Shown: positions 17,398 to 26,872, counted from the stretch's first letter. The stretch: 62,481 bases of DNA from Bacillus cereus (GCF_002584535.1 NZ_NUOT01000045.1:72716-135196), one strand, 5' to 3'. Made by a program: numbers and translations. The notes: generated by a model from the sequence alone, not told the origin.

Positions 17398-17434
17398 AAC
17401 TCCAAAATCAACTTTTATTGTATATTTTGGAGTT
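17398..17434. repeat. Perfect 11-bp inverted repeat after the IS66 relic
   Basis: AACTCCAAAAT (17398-17408) and ATTTTGGAGTT (17424-17434) form a hairpin with a 15-nt loop and no clear U tract. It may be an old terminator or an element end. The rest of 17435-17790 holds no supported feature. Confidence 0.5.
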
Positions 17435-17791
17435 ACTTGACGTTTACATTGAAAACGGGTCGGAATTTTGGACATCCTTTCACAATCTAATATAATTAGG
17501 TAACCAAAAATCACCAATGAAAAGTTCTTATATTAAATAGAAAAGCCGACTTTCAATCCATAATTCTGGAAGGAATGAAATGAACCCAAAAAGTTTTACG
17601 ATTCTTTTTAAATTAACGGTGAATATGGCCATTACTCTTTGTAATTCCATACCAATTAGACCCGAGGATGAAGCCACATTGTACCCGTGTTACCCTCAAA
17701 AATCATTATTTTTATTAACTCCTTTGATGGCACTCGCTACCCCAATAGCAATGAGATTAATGCAATTACAGTTGAAGAGGCTGAATGTTTC

Positions 17792-18059
17792 TTCAGTAAA
17801 TTTTTATTTTGGGGATTTATTTTTTTAGTTTACTGAATTAATTGATTTATTTACTGGACTTTTTTCGCTCTTTTTATCGTAATAAAAAATGAGTGAATGT
17901 TAATAGTTATTAAAATCTTCGGATCCTTGAATTTCAATATGGGTGAATAGTGGCGGAAAATTAAATTGAAAATTATGAAAATTAATATTGCGCTTATTTT
18001 TTACCTCTGATATATTATATTTAAGTAAAAATTCAGTAAATTATTAATTTTTATTTACT
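17792..18059. promoter_or_regulatory. Repeated TTCAGTAAA motifs upstream of msmR
   Basis: TTCAGTAAA occurs at 17792-17800, inverted as TTTACTGAA at 17829-17837, and again direct at 18032-18040. Related ATTTACT sites lie near 17849 and at 18053-18059. The last pair, AGTAAAT/ATTTACT, flanks the region just upstream of the msmR ribosome binding site. This may be a multi-site operator; the binding protein is unknown. Confidence 0.45.
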
Positions 18060-18084
18060 AAAAATAGAAAAAGAGGTAATCATA

Positions 18085-19113
18085 TTGGTAACATTAAATG
18101 AAATTGCCAAAAAGGCACAGATATCAAAAACGACTGTATCAAGAGTGTTAAATGAGGACCAAACTTTATCCGTTACAGAAGAGACTCGGAAAAAAATCCT
18201 TCAGGCTGCAGAAGAGTTAGATTACATACCTAAAAAGCAACGAAATATAGAAAAAAAAATTACCAATCCTAAGCAGTACGGAAAAATTGGGCTTTTGATG
18301 TATCTTTCTCAGGAATCGGAATTTGATGATCCATATTTTTTGGCCATTCGTAATGGAATTGAAAAGAGGATGATTGAATTGGGAATTGAACTATCGAAAG
18401 TGTTGAGACCTCCTTTCAATAAAAAGGATCTAGAAGGATTGGATGGATTAATAGTAGTAGGAGTCATAGGTCAAGAAGAGGTGGAAAATCAAGTAAAGCA
18501 AGTACAACATTTAGTGTTTGTCGATGTATCTCCTGACGAACAACTATATGATTCAGTGGTGATAGATTGTGAAAAAGCTACTGAAAAGGTTATTCAATAC
18601 TTATTGGATTTAGGACACAAAAAAATCGGTTATATTGGTGGTCAATCATATACCATTGGTGGATTATCTGGAAAATTAGAGATTCAAGATGTACGAAAAA
18701 GAACATATGAAAAAATGCTAACGGAACAGGGATTATATAACCCGAAATATACTTATATTGGAAAATGGGCAACGAAAGATGGCTTAACGCTAATGGAGGA
18801 AGCGATCCATTCAGGGAATCTCCCTACCGCCTTTTTCATTGGAAGTGATCCTATGGCCATTGGTGCTTTGAAAGCTTTAACGGATTCAGGATTAAAGGTT
18901 CCTAATGATATCGCAATCTTTGGATTTGATGGGATTGAATTATGCGAATTTGTTACTCCTCCATTATCCACTGTAAAAGTTCACACCGAGGAGATGGGGA
19001 AAGTAGCAGTAAATCTTCTAGTTGAACGCATTGATGGGAGAACACTGCCATTAAAAGTGGTGGTTCCGACTAATTTGATTATTAGAAAAAGTTGTGGAGG
19101 TGAGGGGATTTAA
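18085..19113 (+). CDS. msmR: LacI-family repressor of the alpha-galactoside operon
   Basis: 342 aa. The N-terminal LacI headpiece (VTLNEIAKKAQISKTTVSRV, residues 2-21, then LNEDQTLSVTEETRKKI) is followed by a periplasmic-binding-protein-like sensor domain with LGHKKIGYIGG near 178 and IAIFGFDGIELCEF near 278. TTG start with AGAGGTAA upstream. It is placed first, exactly as msmR precedes msmE-amyD-amyC-melA in B. subtilis. It probably represses this operon until an alpha-galactoside is bound. Confidence 0.88.
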   Translation: MVTLNEIAKKAQISKTTVSRVLNEDQTLSVTEETRKKILQAAEELDYIPKKQRNIEKKITNPKQYGKIGLLMYLSQESEFDDPYFLAIRNGIEKRMIELGIELSKVLRPPFNKKDLEGLDGLIVVGVIGQEEVENQVKQVQHLVFVDVSPDEQLYDSVVIDCEKATEKVIQYLLDLGHKKIGYIGGQSYTIGGLSGKLEIQDVRKRTYEKMLTEQGLYNPKYTYIGKWATKDGLTLMEEAIHSGNLPTAFFIGSDPMAIGALKALTDSGLKVPNDIAIFGFDGIELCEFVTPPLSTVKVHTEEMGKVAVNLLVERIDGRTLPLKVVVPTNLIIRKSCGGEGI

Positions 19114-19119
19114 AAAATT

Positions 19120-19148
19120 TTTAAGAAGGAATGAAAACGCATTCTTAA
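19120..19148. promoter_or_regulatory. Nested palindrome with cre-like core, msmR-msmE gap
   Basis: TTAAGAA...TTCTTAA (19120-19148) encloses GAATG...CATTC around AAAACG. The core TGAAAACGCATTCT (19132-19145) matches the CcpA cre consensus with two mismatches. It could be an MsmR or CcpA operator or a weak terminator of msmR. Confidence 0.45.
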
Positions 19149-19213
19149 AGTTAGGTCTAAAGATTGTTTTACAAAAGACAAAATTGATCTTCAAAAAATG
19201 ATAGGGGGGATTT

Positions 19214-20467
19214 ATGTTGAAAAAAAGAATATCGTTATTATTAATTTTAGCTATTTCTTTTGCAGTGGTGCTTTCTGCTTGCGCGAACAGTGAGAAATCT
19301 TCTAGTCAAGGTAAAAGTGGGGAGAAAGTATTACGCTTTGCTACATGGGATACTGGAGAGAGTCTCAAATATCAACAAGATATTGCGAAAAAGTTTGAAA
19401 AGGCGAATCCAGGAGTGAAAGTGCAAGTTGAAGCATATGCTGACGGGTTTGAGGATAAGCTGGCTGCTTCTTTCGGAGCAAAAAATCCCCCTGATGTCAT
19501 GTATATGTGGAATTATCCAGATTACTATAAATCTCTGGAGCCACTTGATGACTACGTAAATAAAGACAGTAGTTTTAAAACTACTTTTGATGATTTTTAT
19601 ACAAATATTCTAAACTATCACAAATTTAAAGATACTACCTATGGATTTCCAGTTGGTTTTACCACTCGCGTCATTTACTACAATAAAAAACTTTTCCAAG
19701 AAGCAGGGGTACCTCTTCCGACTTCTGGTTGGACTTGGGAGCAGTTCAGTGATGCAGCGAAAAAGTTATCCAATCCTGAAAAGAAACAATATGGGTTTGT
19801 TCTCTCTTCCAAAAAAAATTCATATGCATTCCAAGAATATGTATGGAGTAATGGGAGTAGTTTCATTAGTCCTGATGGCAAAAAGGTAGATGGATATATG
19901 AATAGTTCAAAAACACAAGAAATCCTTAAAGACTTTCAACATATGATTGATGAAAATAGTGCTATTGTGTCTGATAAAGTCACTGATAGTTTCAAATCAG
20001 GGAAAATAGCTATGATCGAGAACGGCATTTGGCCTTTAGAAGAATTTAAAAAGGCTGGCATGGATTTTGGAACTGCAGAAATTCCATCCTTTCATGGACA
20101 ACCTTCAAAGGGTGTTATCCATTCTGCAGGAATTGCAATGGCCAAAGACTCTAAAGAAAAAGACATAGCTTGGAAATTTATCAAATACTTTGTATCAGCA
20201 GAAGCAGCAAAAATGAGAAAGTCTGATATGCCAGTACTTAAGAGTGTGGTTTCCGAACAAAGTCATAAAAATGATCAGTTATTAAGTACATTCTATTCTA
20301 TGCTTGAAAGATCATCAGATACTCCAGGCTTTTTACTTACAAGCAAATGGACAGAAGTTGACAAAAAACTAGATTATGCAATTAGCAGTGTATTATTAGG
20401 GCAAAATTCAGCAGATAAAGCCTTGAATGAAGCGGTTAAATTAATAGAGCCTGAATTGAAAAAATAG
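19214..20467 (+). CDS. msmE: Sugar-binding lipoprotein of the alpha-galactoside ABC importer
   Basis: 417 aa extracellular solute-binding protein (family 1). The signal peptide (about 1-22) ends in the lipobox LSAC, so Cys23 would be lipidated. The mature protein begins with a Ser-rich linker and shows typical lobe motifs (RFATWDTGESLKYQQ, then NPPDVMYMWNYPDY). It captures raffinose/melibiose-type sugars outside the membrane and hands them to AmyD/AmyC. GATAGGGGGG precedes the ATG. No ATPase gene is in the operon; such importers normally borrow the shared MsmX ATPase. Confidence 0.9.
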   Translation: MLKKRISLLLILAISFAVVLSACANSEKSSSQGKSGEKVLRFATWDTGESLKYQQDIAKKFEKANPGVKVQVEAYADGFEDKLAASFGAKNPPDVMYMWNYPDYYKSLEPLDDYVNKDSSFKTTFDDFYTNILNYHKFKDTTYGFPVGFTTRVIYYNKKLFQEAGVPLPTSGWTWEQFSDAAKKLSNPEKKQYGFVLSSKKNSYAFQEYVWSNGSSFISPDGKKVDGYMNSSKTQEILKDFQHMIDENSAIVSDKVTDSFKSGKIAMIENGIWPLEEFKKAGMDFGTAEIPSFHGQPSKGVIHSAGIAMAKDSKEKDIAWKFIKYFVSAEAAKMRKSDMPVLKSVVSEQSHKNDQLLSTFYSMLERSSDTPGFLLTSKWTEVDKKLDYAISSVLLGQNSADKALNEAVKLIEPELKK

Positions 20468-20493
20468 TTTAAGAGAAAGAAGGGGATCATTTT

Positions 20494-21453
20494 ATGATTA
20501 TAAAAACTGAAAATAAAATAACTCAAACGGTTCCCGAACGACCTATATCCATTCTATCAAAGATTAGATGGGGAGACCTTACTCCCTATCTATTCATTTC
20601 TCCTTGGATCATTGGTTTCTTCTGTTTTACGTTCGGACCCTTGATTTTTTCTCTTATCATAAGCTTTTTTGATTGGCCTACTGTTGGAACCCCAACGTTT
20701 ATTGGTTTCAAAAATTATGTTGATATGTTTACAAATGATCCAGTGTTTTGGCAATCTTTAGGAGTTACCTTTAAGTTTGCTGCTATTTTAGTACCGTTAA
20801 ACATCGGTATTGCTCTCTTGCTAGCTATATTATTAAATCAAAAAGTAAAATGGCTTTCAGGCTATAGAACGATATTCTATCTTCCTACGGTTGTTTCGGG
20901 AGTAGCCCTTTCAATGATTTGGTCATGGATGTACGACGGTGAATACGGTTTACTAAACTATCTACTATCATTAATAGGCATTAATGGACCAAACTGGCTA
21001 AATGATCCAACCTGGTCACTTTTTGCCATCGTGTTTGCAGGTATTTGGGGGCAAGGGACTATGATGCTGATATTCTTAGCCGGTTTAAAAAATATACCGA
21101 AAGACCTATATGAAGCTGCAGATATAGATGGTGCAAGTAAATGGCACAAGTTCAGTAAAATAACACTTCCGATGCTTAGTCCAACCATTCTGTTTAATGT
21201 CATTACTGCTATCATTTCAGCATTTCAACAGTTAACACTCGCGCTTGTTCTAACAGGTGGAGGACCTTTAAGAAAGACGTATTTCTATGCGATGTATGTT
21301 TATGAAAATGCTTTCAAGTATTTTAAAATGGGTTATGCATCCGCAAATGCTTGGTTTATGTTCTTAATTATTTTGGCTCTGACATTACTGGTTTTCAAAA
21401 CATCTAATACTTGGGTTTACTATGAAAATGAAATGAAAAAGAAACAAAAATAG
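20494..21453 (+). CDS. amyD: Sugar ABC transporter permease, MsmF/AmyD type
   Basis: 319 aa with six predicted membrane segments, beginning about residue 35 (LFISPWIIGFFCFTFGPLIF). The conserved cytoplasmic EAA loop YEAADIDGASKWHKFSKIT lies near 209-227 and is the docking site for the ATPase. Length and layout match the MalF-like permeases of sugar importers. It starts 26 bp after msmE with AAGAAGGGG upstream and forms a heterodimer with the next gene product. Confidence 0.9.
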   Translation: MIIKTENKITQTVPERPISILSKIRWGDLTPYLFISPWIIGFFCFTFGPLIFSLIISFFDWPTVGTPTFIGFKNYVDMFTNDPVFWQSLGVTFKFAAILVPLNIGIALLLAILLNQKVKWLSGYRTIFYLPTVVSGVALSMIWSWMYDGEYGLLNYLLSLIGINGPNWLNDPTWSLFAIVFAGIWGQGTMMLIFLAGLKNIPKDLYEAADIDGASKWHKFSKITLPMLSPTILFNVITAIISAFQQLTLALVLTGGGPLRKTYFYAMYVYENAFKYFKMGYASANAWFMFLIILALTLLVFKTSNTWVYYENEMKKKQK

Positions 21454-21465
21454 GAAAGGAGGAAT

Positions 21466-22296
21466 ATGATGATTACGAGAAGTATAACAACGAAGGTTAT
21501 TGTACATACAATACTGATTATTTTTTGTTTATTTTTTATCGCACCATTTCTTTGGATGTTCATTACAGCTGTAAAAACCCCTGCTGAGACATTTGTTTTT
21601 CCTCCGAAACTAATTCCGTCTCAGTTTGAATTTAGTAATTTTTATACAGCCTGGACTGTTTTACCTTTTACAACATTTCTGAAAAATTCTTTGATTGTTA
21701 CAGGATTAGGCATCATCGGACAACTATTATCATCTTCTTTAGTAGCTTATGGATTTGCCAGATTCAATTTTAAAGGAAGGGACATTCTTTTTCTAATTTT
21801 ACTAGCAGGAATGATGATTCCCTGGGATGTAACTGCAATTCCCTTATATATGGAATTTAATCAGTTGGGCTGGATTAATACTTTAAAACCACTGATTGTT
21901 CCTAACTTTTTTGGATCACCCTACTTCATTTTTTTACTTCGCCAATTTTTATTAGGAGTTCCTAAAGAAATGGAAGAAGCAGCGATCATAGACGGAGCGA
22001 ACCATTTTCAAATTTTTTCTCGGATATTCATTCCGTTAATGGCTCCAGTATTGGTGGTTGTCGGTGTGTTTCAAATGTTAGGCTCATGGAATGATTATTT
22101 AGGACCATTAATTTTTCTGAACGATCAAAGTAAATACACTTTAACGTTGGGACTCATGCAATTCAAAGGGATGTTTGGAGTTGATATGACTTCTATCATG
22201 GCTTCGACTCTATTAATTTGTATTCCTCCCATTATAGTATTTTTTATAGCACAGCGCTTTATCCTGGATGGCGTTCAAAATACAGGTATCAAATAA
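21466..22296 (+). CDS. amyC: Sugar ABC transporter permease, MsmG/AmyC type
   Basis: 276 aa, MalG-like, with six membrane segments and the EAA loop MEEAAIIDGANHFQIFSRI near 167-185. It is the second half of the importer channel. AAAGGAGG lies 5 nt before the first of two consecutive ATG codons. The gap to amyD is 12 bp. Confidence 0.9.
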   Translation: MMITRSITTKVIVHTILIIFCLFFIAPFLWMFITAVKTPAETFVFPPKLIPSQFEFSNFYTAWTVLPFTTFLKNSLIVTGLGIIGQLLSSSLVAYGFARFNFKGRDILFLILLAGMMIPWDVTAIPLYMEFNQLGWINTLKPLIVPNFFGSPYFIFLLRQFLLGVPKEMEEAAIIDGANHFQIFSRIFIPLMAPVLVVVGVFQMLGSWNDYLGPLIFLNDQSKYTLTLGLMQFKGMFGVDMTSIMASTLLICIPPIIVFFIAQRFILDGVQNTGIK

Positions 22297-22344
22297 TGTT
22301 TATTTCCTACCTGATCAAGGAAGACAGAAAGGAGGAAGTGGGCC

Positions 22345-22947
22345 GTGATCGCAAGGATTTATCATTTATTAGAATGGATCATGAAATTGTTATTTCTTAA
22401 TTTATTGTGGATTGGATTTACATTGATTGGTTTTGGGGTGTTTGGATTATTCCCATCGACTGTTGCTATGTTCCAATTAATAATGGATTTGATCAACAAA
22501 AAGGATACAAAAATGGTAGCAACTTTTTGGAATTCCTATCAATCTAATTTTAAAAAATCGAACAAAATGGGTTTTGTCATCGTTTTAATAGGCTCGATAC
22601 TTATGACGGATCTTTATTTTTTTCAAATGTATGACACCTTGGTAAGTAGGGTTCTTTCCCTTATGAGTTTGTCAATGCTTTTATTTTATGTAGTGAATTT
22701 ACTCTATATTATTCAGACATTTAATCATTTTGAAGTAAAAACATTTCATTATTTTAAATATGCCACATTAATAGGCATAGCAAATCCGATAAAAACGATC
22801 ATGATCATCATCACTCTCATTCTGATGGCACTTCTTTTTTTAATATATCCAGGTCTAATTTTCATGTTTGGTGGTAGTGGTATTGCACTAGTCATCGTAT
22901 TGTTTACAAAAAATATTTTTGCTCGCTTAAAAGGTGTAGCTCTATAA
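22345..22947 (+). CDS. DUF624 (YesL-family) membrane protein
   Basis: 200 aa with about five hydrophobic segments (LLFLNLLWIGFTLIGFGVFG near 14-33 is the first). DUF624 proteins occur in many Gram-positive sugar-ABC operons next to the permeases; their job is not known. The family features are the early WIG..LIGFGVFGLFPST segment and the length near 200. GTG start with AAAGGAGGAAG upstream. In this operon it sits between permeases and hydrolases, consistent with an accessory role in uptake or permease assembly. Confidence 0.8.
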   Translation: MIARIYHLLEWIMKLLFLNLLWIGFTLIGFGVFGLFPSTVAMFQLIMDLINKKDTKMVATFWNSYQSNFKKSNKMGFVIVLIGSILMTDLYFFQMYDTLVSRVLSLMSLSMLLFYVVNLLYIIQTFNHFEVKTFHYFKYATLIGIANPIKTIMIIITLILMALLFLIYPGLIFMFGGSGIALVIVLFTKNIFARLKGVAL

Positions 22948-22984
22948 TTCAATATTCTAAAAAAGAAAAAGAGGAGGAGAGGCT

Positions 22985-24748
22985 ATGATCACACAAAAGG
23001 TAAACATTGAGGCCATTCATGAAGATAGTGTCAAAGTCAAAATTGACCAAAGAGAAGAAAATGGAGTTTTATTTGTTCATATCCATATAGGATCAGAACA
23101 ACCCATTCAATTCCCCAAAGTTAATTTAGTTTGGCATCACCCAATTGTTGATATTCAATCATATTGGCATCCGGGATCCTCCCGTAGTAAAAGTTTCGGT
23201 GTGGATTGGGATGGAGGTTTTTCTTCTAAAGCAACAGTATTAGCCCCGGTTGGCTGTTTCTATAATCAAGAAGGACAAAACAGGCTGGCTGTAGCATATT
23301 CCAATGCGATGGATACTGTTAATTTTAATTTGGGCGTCCACGAAGAAACTGGAACGATGAAAGCGCAAATCACATTATTTACAGAGCCATCCAAAGTTCG
23401 ATCATCCTATGATGGAGTGATTCGAGTCGATATGAGGGATATTCCTTATTATCAAGCAATCCAAGATATTTCCGTGTGGTATGAGGAAATGGATGGATAT
23501 GGGCCATCCTTTGTTCCAGAAACTGCGAAGCTTCCTATGTATTCGACATGGTATAGCTTTCATCAGGACATATCTGATGATGAAATCGAGAAACAATGTG
23601 AGATTGCGAAACAGTTAGGTTGTGGGGCTGTTATCGTTGACGATGGCTGGCAGACAGAAGATGATCATCGTGGTTATGCTTATTGTGGAGATTGGGAAGT
23701 GTCTCCTAAAAGAATCGTGGGCATGAGGGAACATGTTGAGAGAGTACATGATTTGGGGATGAAATATTTATTGTGGTATAGTGTACCATTTGTGGGAATC
23801 TATTCAAAGACGTGGGAGCGCTTCCGAAGTAAAATTTTATATTTCAATGATAGTCTCCAGGCAGGAGTTTTGGATCCACGTTACCCAGAAGTCAGGGAAT
23901 ATTTGATATCTACTTACGAAAAAGCTCTGAAAGAGTGGGATCTAGACGGATTTAAATTTGATTTTATTGATTTATTTGATTTAAATCGAGCGAAGGGCCA
24001 AGCAATTCAATTTGATCCAGAACGGGATTATGAATCCGTACAGGAAGCGGTGGATCGTCTATTTACTGATATTATGGAAAGTTTAAAATTAATTAAGCCA
24101 TCCATTATGGTTGAATTCAGACAAAGATATATCGGACCTTATATGAGGAAATATGGAAATATTTTCAGGGTAGGAGATTGCCCGAATGATGCAATTACAA
24201 ACCGTGTTGGTATTATGGATCTACGCTTGCTATCAGGAAACACTGCTGTTCATTCCGATATGATTATGTGGAGTCCAGAAGATACGACTGAAAATGCGGC
24301 ACTGCAATTAATCAATGTCATTTTTGGTGTACCGCAATTTTCCATGCGTTTTGAAAAATTAAATAAAGATCATTTTGAAATGGCAAAGTTTTGGCTAGGG
24401 TTTTCGAAAAAATACCAAGACGTATTATTGAATGGTGATTTAAAGCCTACTGCACCAGAATTACTTTACCCGATAGTAGAAACTATGAATGACTCAACCA
24501 GACTAATCGCCATTTACGCAGATGTTTGTATTAAGACTGGTACCAATATTCCCGAGGAATTTATTATTGTAAATGGCACTTTAAACGAGGAGTTCATCCT
24601 AGATTTAGAAAAAGATCTTGTCAATATAACAATTGAGACATACAGCTGTACTGGCAATTTAATCCGAAAACATAAAACCGATCTATTCAAAGGGTTACAT
24701 AGGATAGAGACAGAGAAATCTGGAGTTCTAATTTTTAGAAAAGCCTAA
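22985..24748 (+). CDS. GH36/clan GH-D alpha-galactosidase
   Basis: 587 aa, no signal peptide, so intracellular. A beta-sandwich-like N-terminal part (about 1-180) precedes a TIM barrel. The clan motif VDDGWQ is at 218-223. The probable nucleophile is Asp326 in GFKFDFIDLFD and the probable acid/base is Asp398 in VGDCPNDAITNR. It hydrolyses alpha-1,6-galactosides by a retaining double-displacement mechanism. It is shorter than the roughly 730-aa classical GH36 enzymes and may represent a distinct subgroup. AAAGAGGAGGAG lies before the ATG. Confidence 0.82.
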   Translation: MITQKVNIEAIHEDSVKVKIDQREENGVLFVHIHIGSEQPIQFPKVNLVWHHPIVDIQSYWHPGSSRSKSFGVDWDGGFSSKATVLAPVGCFYNQEGQNRLAVAYSNAMDTVNFNLGVHEETGTMKAQITLFTEPSKVRSSYDGVIRVDMRDIPYYQAIQDISVWYEEMDGYGPSFVPETAKLPMYSTWYSFHQDISDDEIEKQCEIAKQLGCGAVIVDDGWQTEDDHRGYAYCGDWEVSPKRIVGMREHVERVHDLGMKYLLWYSVPFVGIYSKTWERFRSKILYFNDSLQAGVLDPRYPEVREYLISTYEKALKEWDLDGFKFDFIDLFDLNRAKGQAIQFDPERDYESVQEAVDRLFTDIMESLKLIKPSIMVEFRQRYIGPYMRKYGNIFRVGDCPNDAITNRVGIMDLRLLSGNTAVHSDMIMWSPEDTTENAALQLINVIFGVPQFSMRFEKLNKDHFEMAKFWLGFSKKYQDVLLNGDLKPTAPELLYPIVETMNDSTRLIAIYADVCIKTGTNIPEEFIIVNGTLNEEFILDLEKDLVNITIETYSCTGNLIRKHKTDLFKGLHRIETEKSGVLIFRKA

Positions 24749-24910
24749 ATCGGATTATGGCTTCATGTTAATGAATGCTGGTATTCAACTAGAACAAACT
24801 GTTTTTAGGAACACTGCAATGGAACGATTTTTTTCACGGATTTTTATTCTAAAAAGCCGATCCTAGTTGCAATAAATAATAAATAAAAATGGTTCATGAG
24901 GAGGATGAAA

Positions 24911-26236
24911 ATGTCAAAAATTACATTTCTAGGTGCTGGAAGTACGATCTTTGCCAAAAATGTACTTGGTGACTGCATGTTAATACCTAGTATCCAAGGA
25001 TTCGAGTTTGCCCTGTTTGATATTGACCATCAACGCTTAAAGGATTCTGAGAACATTCTGCAAAATCTAAAGGAAAGCTCCGGTAGCAACGTGTACATCA
25101 AGACTTATACGGACCGGAAAGAGGCGTTAAGAGGAGCAAAATACGTCATTAATGCTATACAGGTCGGCGGATATGAGCCTTGTACGGTGACCGACTTCGA
25201 AATTCCAAAAAAGTATGGGCTTCGCCAGACAATTGGAGATACAATCGGTATTGGCGGCATTTTTCGCGCATTACGAACCATTCCGGTGATGCTTGATTTT
25301 GCCAAAGATATCCGTGAAGTTTGTCCGGATGCTTGGTTTTTAAACTATACAAACCCGATGGCGACGTTAACGGCGGCAATGATTCGTTACGGTGGCGTAA
25401 AAACGGTCGGATTGTGCCACAGCGTTCAGGTCTGTGTTCCGTACTTATTTCGTTCGCTCGGAATGGATACAGAAAATGTCCAGTGGAAAATTGCTGGAAT
25501 CAATCATATGGCCTGGCTTTTAGAAGTGACAAGAGATGGGAAAGACCTGTACCCGGAAATCAAGAAACGTGCGGCTGAAAAGCAAAAAGAAAAACATGAT
25601 GATATGGTTCGTTTGGAACTGATGAACCGTTTCGGCTATTACGTAACGGAATCGTCCGAGCATAACGCCGAATATCATCCATACTTCATTAAAAGGAACT
25701 ATCCGAAACTCATCGATAAGTTGAACATTCCGCTTGATGAATATCCGCGCCGCTGTGTCAATCAAATTGAGGACTGGGTGAAAATGCGTGAAGACCTTGT
25801 TAACAATAAAAACCTGACACATAAACGTACACTTGAATATGCTTCTTATATCATTGATGCAATGGAAACTGATAAACCATTTAAACTCCACGGAAATGTC
25901 TTGAATACAGGCGGCTTAATCAGTAACCTTCCGGAAAAAGCTGTGGTTGAAGTTCCGTGCCTGGTCGATCGGAGCGGAATTACACCTTGTTATGTAGGAG
26001 AACTTCCTGAACAGCTGGCGGCGCTGAACCGTACCAACATCAATACCCAGCTTCTTACTATTGAAGCAGCTATAACAGGTAAGAGAGAACACATTTATCA
26101 GGCCGCAATGCTTGATCCACATACTGCGGCAGAACTGTCTATCGATGATATCGTCTCATTATGCGATGATCTCATTGAAGCACATGGTGACTGGCTGCCT
26201 CAATTTAAAGGGACAGAAATTTTGAAGACATTCTAA
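24911..26236 (+). CDS. melA: GH4 NAD/Mn-dependent alpha-galactosidase
   Basis: 441 aa. The Rossmann motif KITFLGAGSTIFAKNVLGD is at residues 3-21. Family-4 signatures are NYTNPMATLT, GLCHSVQV (metal-ligand Cys and His) and GINHMAW, followed by ESSEHNAEYHPYF. GH4 enzymes cleave by an NAD-dependent redox-elimination mechanism with Mn2+. The ATG at 24911 is chosen because AGGAGG lies 6 nt upstream; earlier ATGs overlap it. A 162-bp gap separates it from the operon. Its codon use is visibly more GC-rich at third positions than its neighbours, suggesting a different origin. Overall the protein resembles B. subtilis MelA. Confidence 0.92.
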   Translation: MSKITFLGAGSTIFAKNVLGDCMLIPSIQGFEFALFDIDHQRLKDSENILQNLKESSGSNVYIKTYTDRKEALRGAKYVINAIQVGGYEPCTVTDFEIPKKYGLRQTIGDTIGIGGIFRALRTIPVMLDFAKDIREVCPDAWFLNYTNPMATLTAAMIRYGGVKTVGLCHSVQVCVPYLFRSLGMDTENVQWKIAGINHMAWLLEVTRDGKDLYPEIKKRAAEKQKEKHDDMVRLELMNRFGYYVTESSEHNAEYHPYFIKRNYPKLIDKLNIPLDEYPRRCVNQIEDWVKMREDLVNNKNLTHKRTLEYASYIIDAMETDKPFKLHGNVLNTGGLISNLPEKAVVEVPCLVDRSGITPCYVGELPEQLAALNRTNINTQLLTIEAAITGKREHIYQAAMLDPHTAAELSIDDIVSLCDDLIEAHGDWLPQFKGTEILKTF

Positions 26237-26254
26237 ATAACGTGAATGAATGCG

Positions 26255-26294
26255 ACAGAATAGACTGGGTTCCAGACTGGTTTATTCTGTTTTG
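26255..26294 (+). terminator. Terminator after melA
   Basis: ACAGAATA (26255-26262) pairs with TATTCTGT (26283-26290), enclosing a smaller CTGG-GTT-CCAG hairpin, and is followed by TTT. It closes the alpha-galactoside island. Confidence 0.75.
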
Positions 26295-26338
26295 GTGAAA
26301 AAATGTTCACTAGAACCCAAGAGTGAATATGCTTGAAA

Positions 26339-26390
26339 AAAGAGAGCAAACCACTAATTAATCTTTATGTAATAGGGGCTTGCTCCTTTT
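26339..26390. terminator. Bidirectional terminator-like hairpin
   Basis: GAGCAA (26344-26349) pairs with TTGCTC (26380-26385), flanked by A6 on the left and T6 on the right. It probably marks the end of genes now lost. The following 26391-26700 shows no supported gene. Confidence 0.45.
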
Positions 26391-26699
26391 TTGTGTCTGT
26401 CTTGGGTGTAATCTCTAGGGTGATAGCACCGAGCTGTGAAGGCAGAAGGAACAGGAAAAGACTTAGATTAGTAGAAGTAGTTATTCATTTTGCTGCGGAT
26501 TCATTTGTCGGCGAAAGTGTAAAGGCCCCCGTTAACGTATTTTTTGAAAAAATAGTAAATAAGAGATATTATATAAGCTAAGGCAACATGATAATAGGCT
26601 ATTTATCTTAAGGGGTAATATAGAAATTGAATTCTTTAGAATAGGAATGCCAGTTTTGTATTGAATTATTCTAGGTAATGATCATTGTTAGAAAGAAAG

Positions 26700-26745
26700 G
26701 AGCACCGAGTCGTTAGGCATAAATCCTAAATTCCGGTGTTTTTTT
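26700..26745 (+). terminator. Orphan terminator or sRNA end
   Basis: CACCG (26703-26707) with CGGTG (26734-26738) and an inner TTAGG/CCTAA stem form a two-step hairpin followed by seven T. No gene ends just upstream, so it may close a small RNA or be a relic. Confidence 0.55.
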
Positions 26746-26872
26746 GTATGAAAAAGTAGGCAGATTTTAATTATAATTCAATGTGAATACAGAAATTTGT
26801 TCTATAGTAAATGTATCTGTATATATAGTAAGGAATTGCCAAAATATAAGAATTGTATTGGAGAGATGCAAC

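Noticed and set aside
17580-17828. 82-codon open frame upstream of msmR
   Set aside because: Although GGAAGGAATG lies nearby, the product has no family features and its 3' end runs through the TTCAGTAAA regulatory repeats; I could not support it as a gene.
26333-26581. 82-codon TTG-started open frame after melA
   Set aside because: The first third coincides with a bidirectional terminator-like hairpin and there is no convincing ribosome binding site; a hydrophobic stretch alone is not enough.
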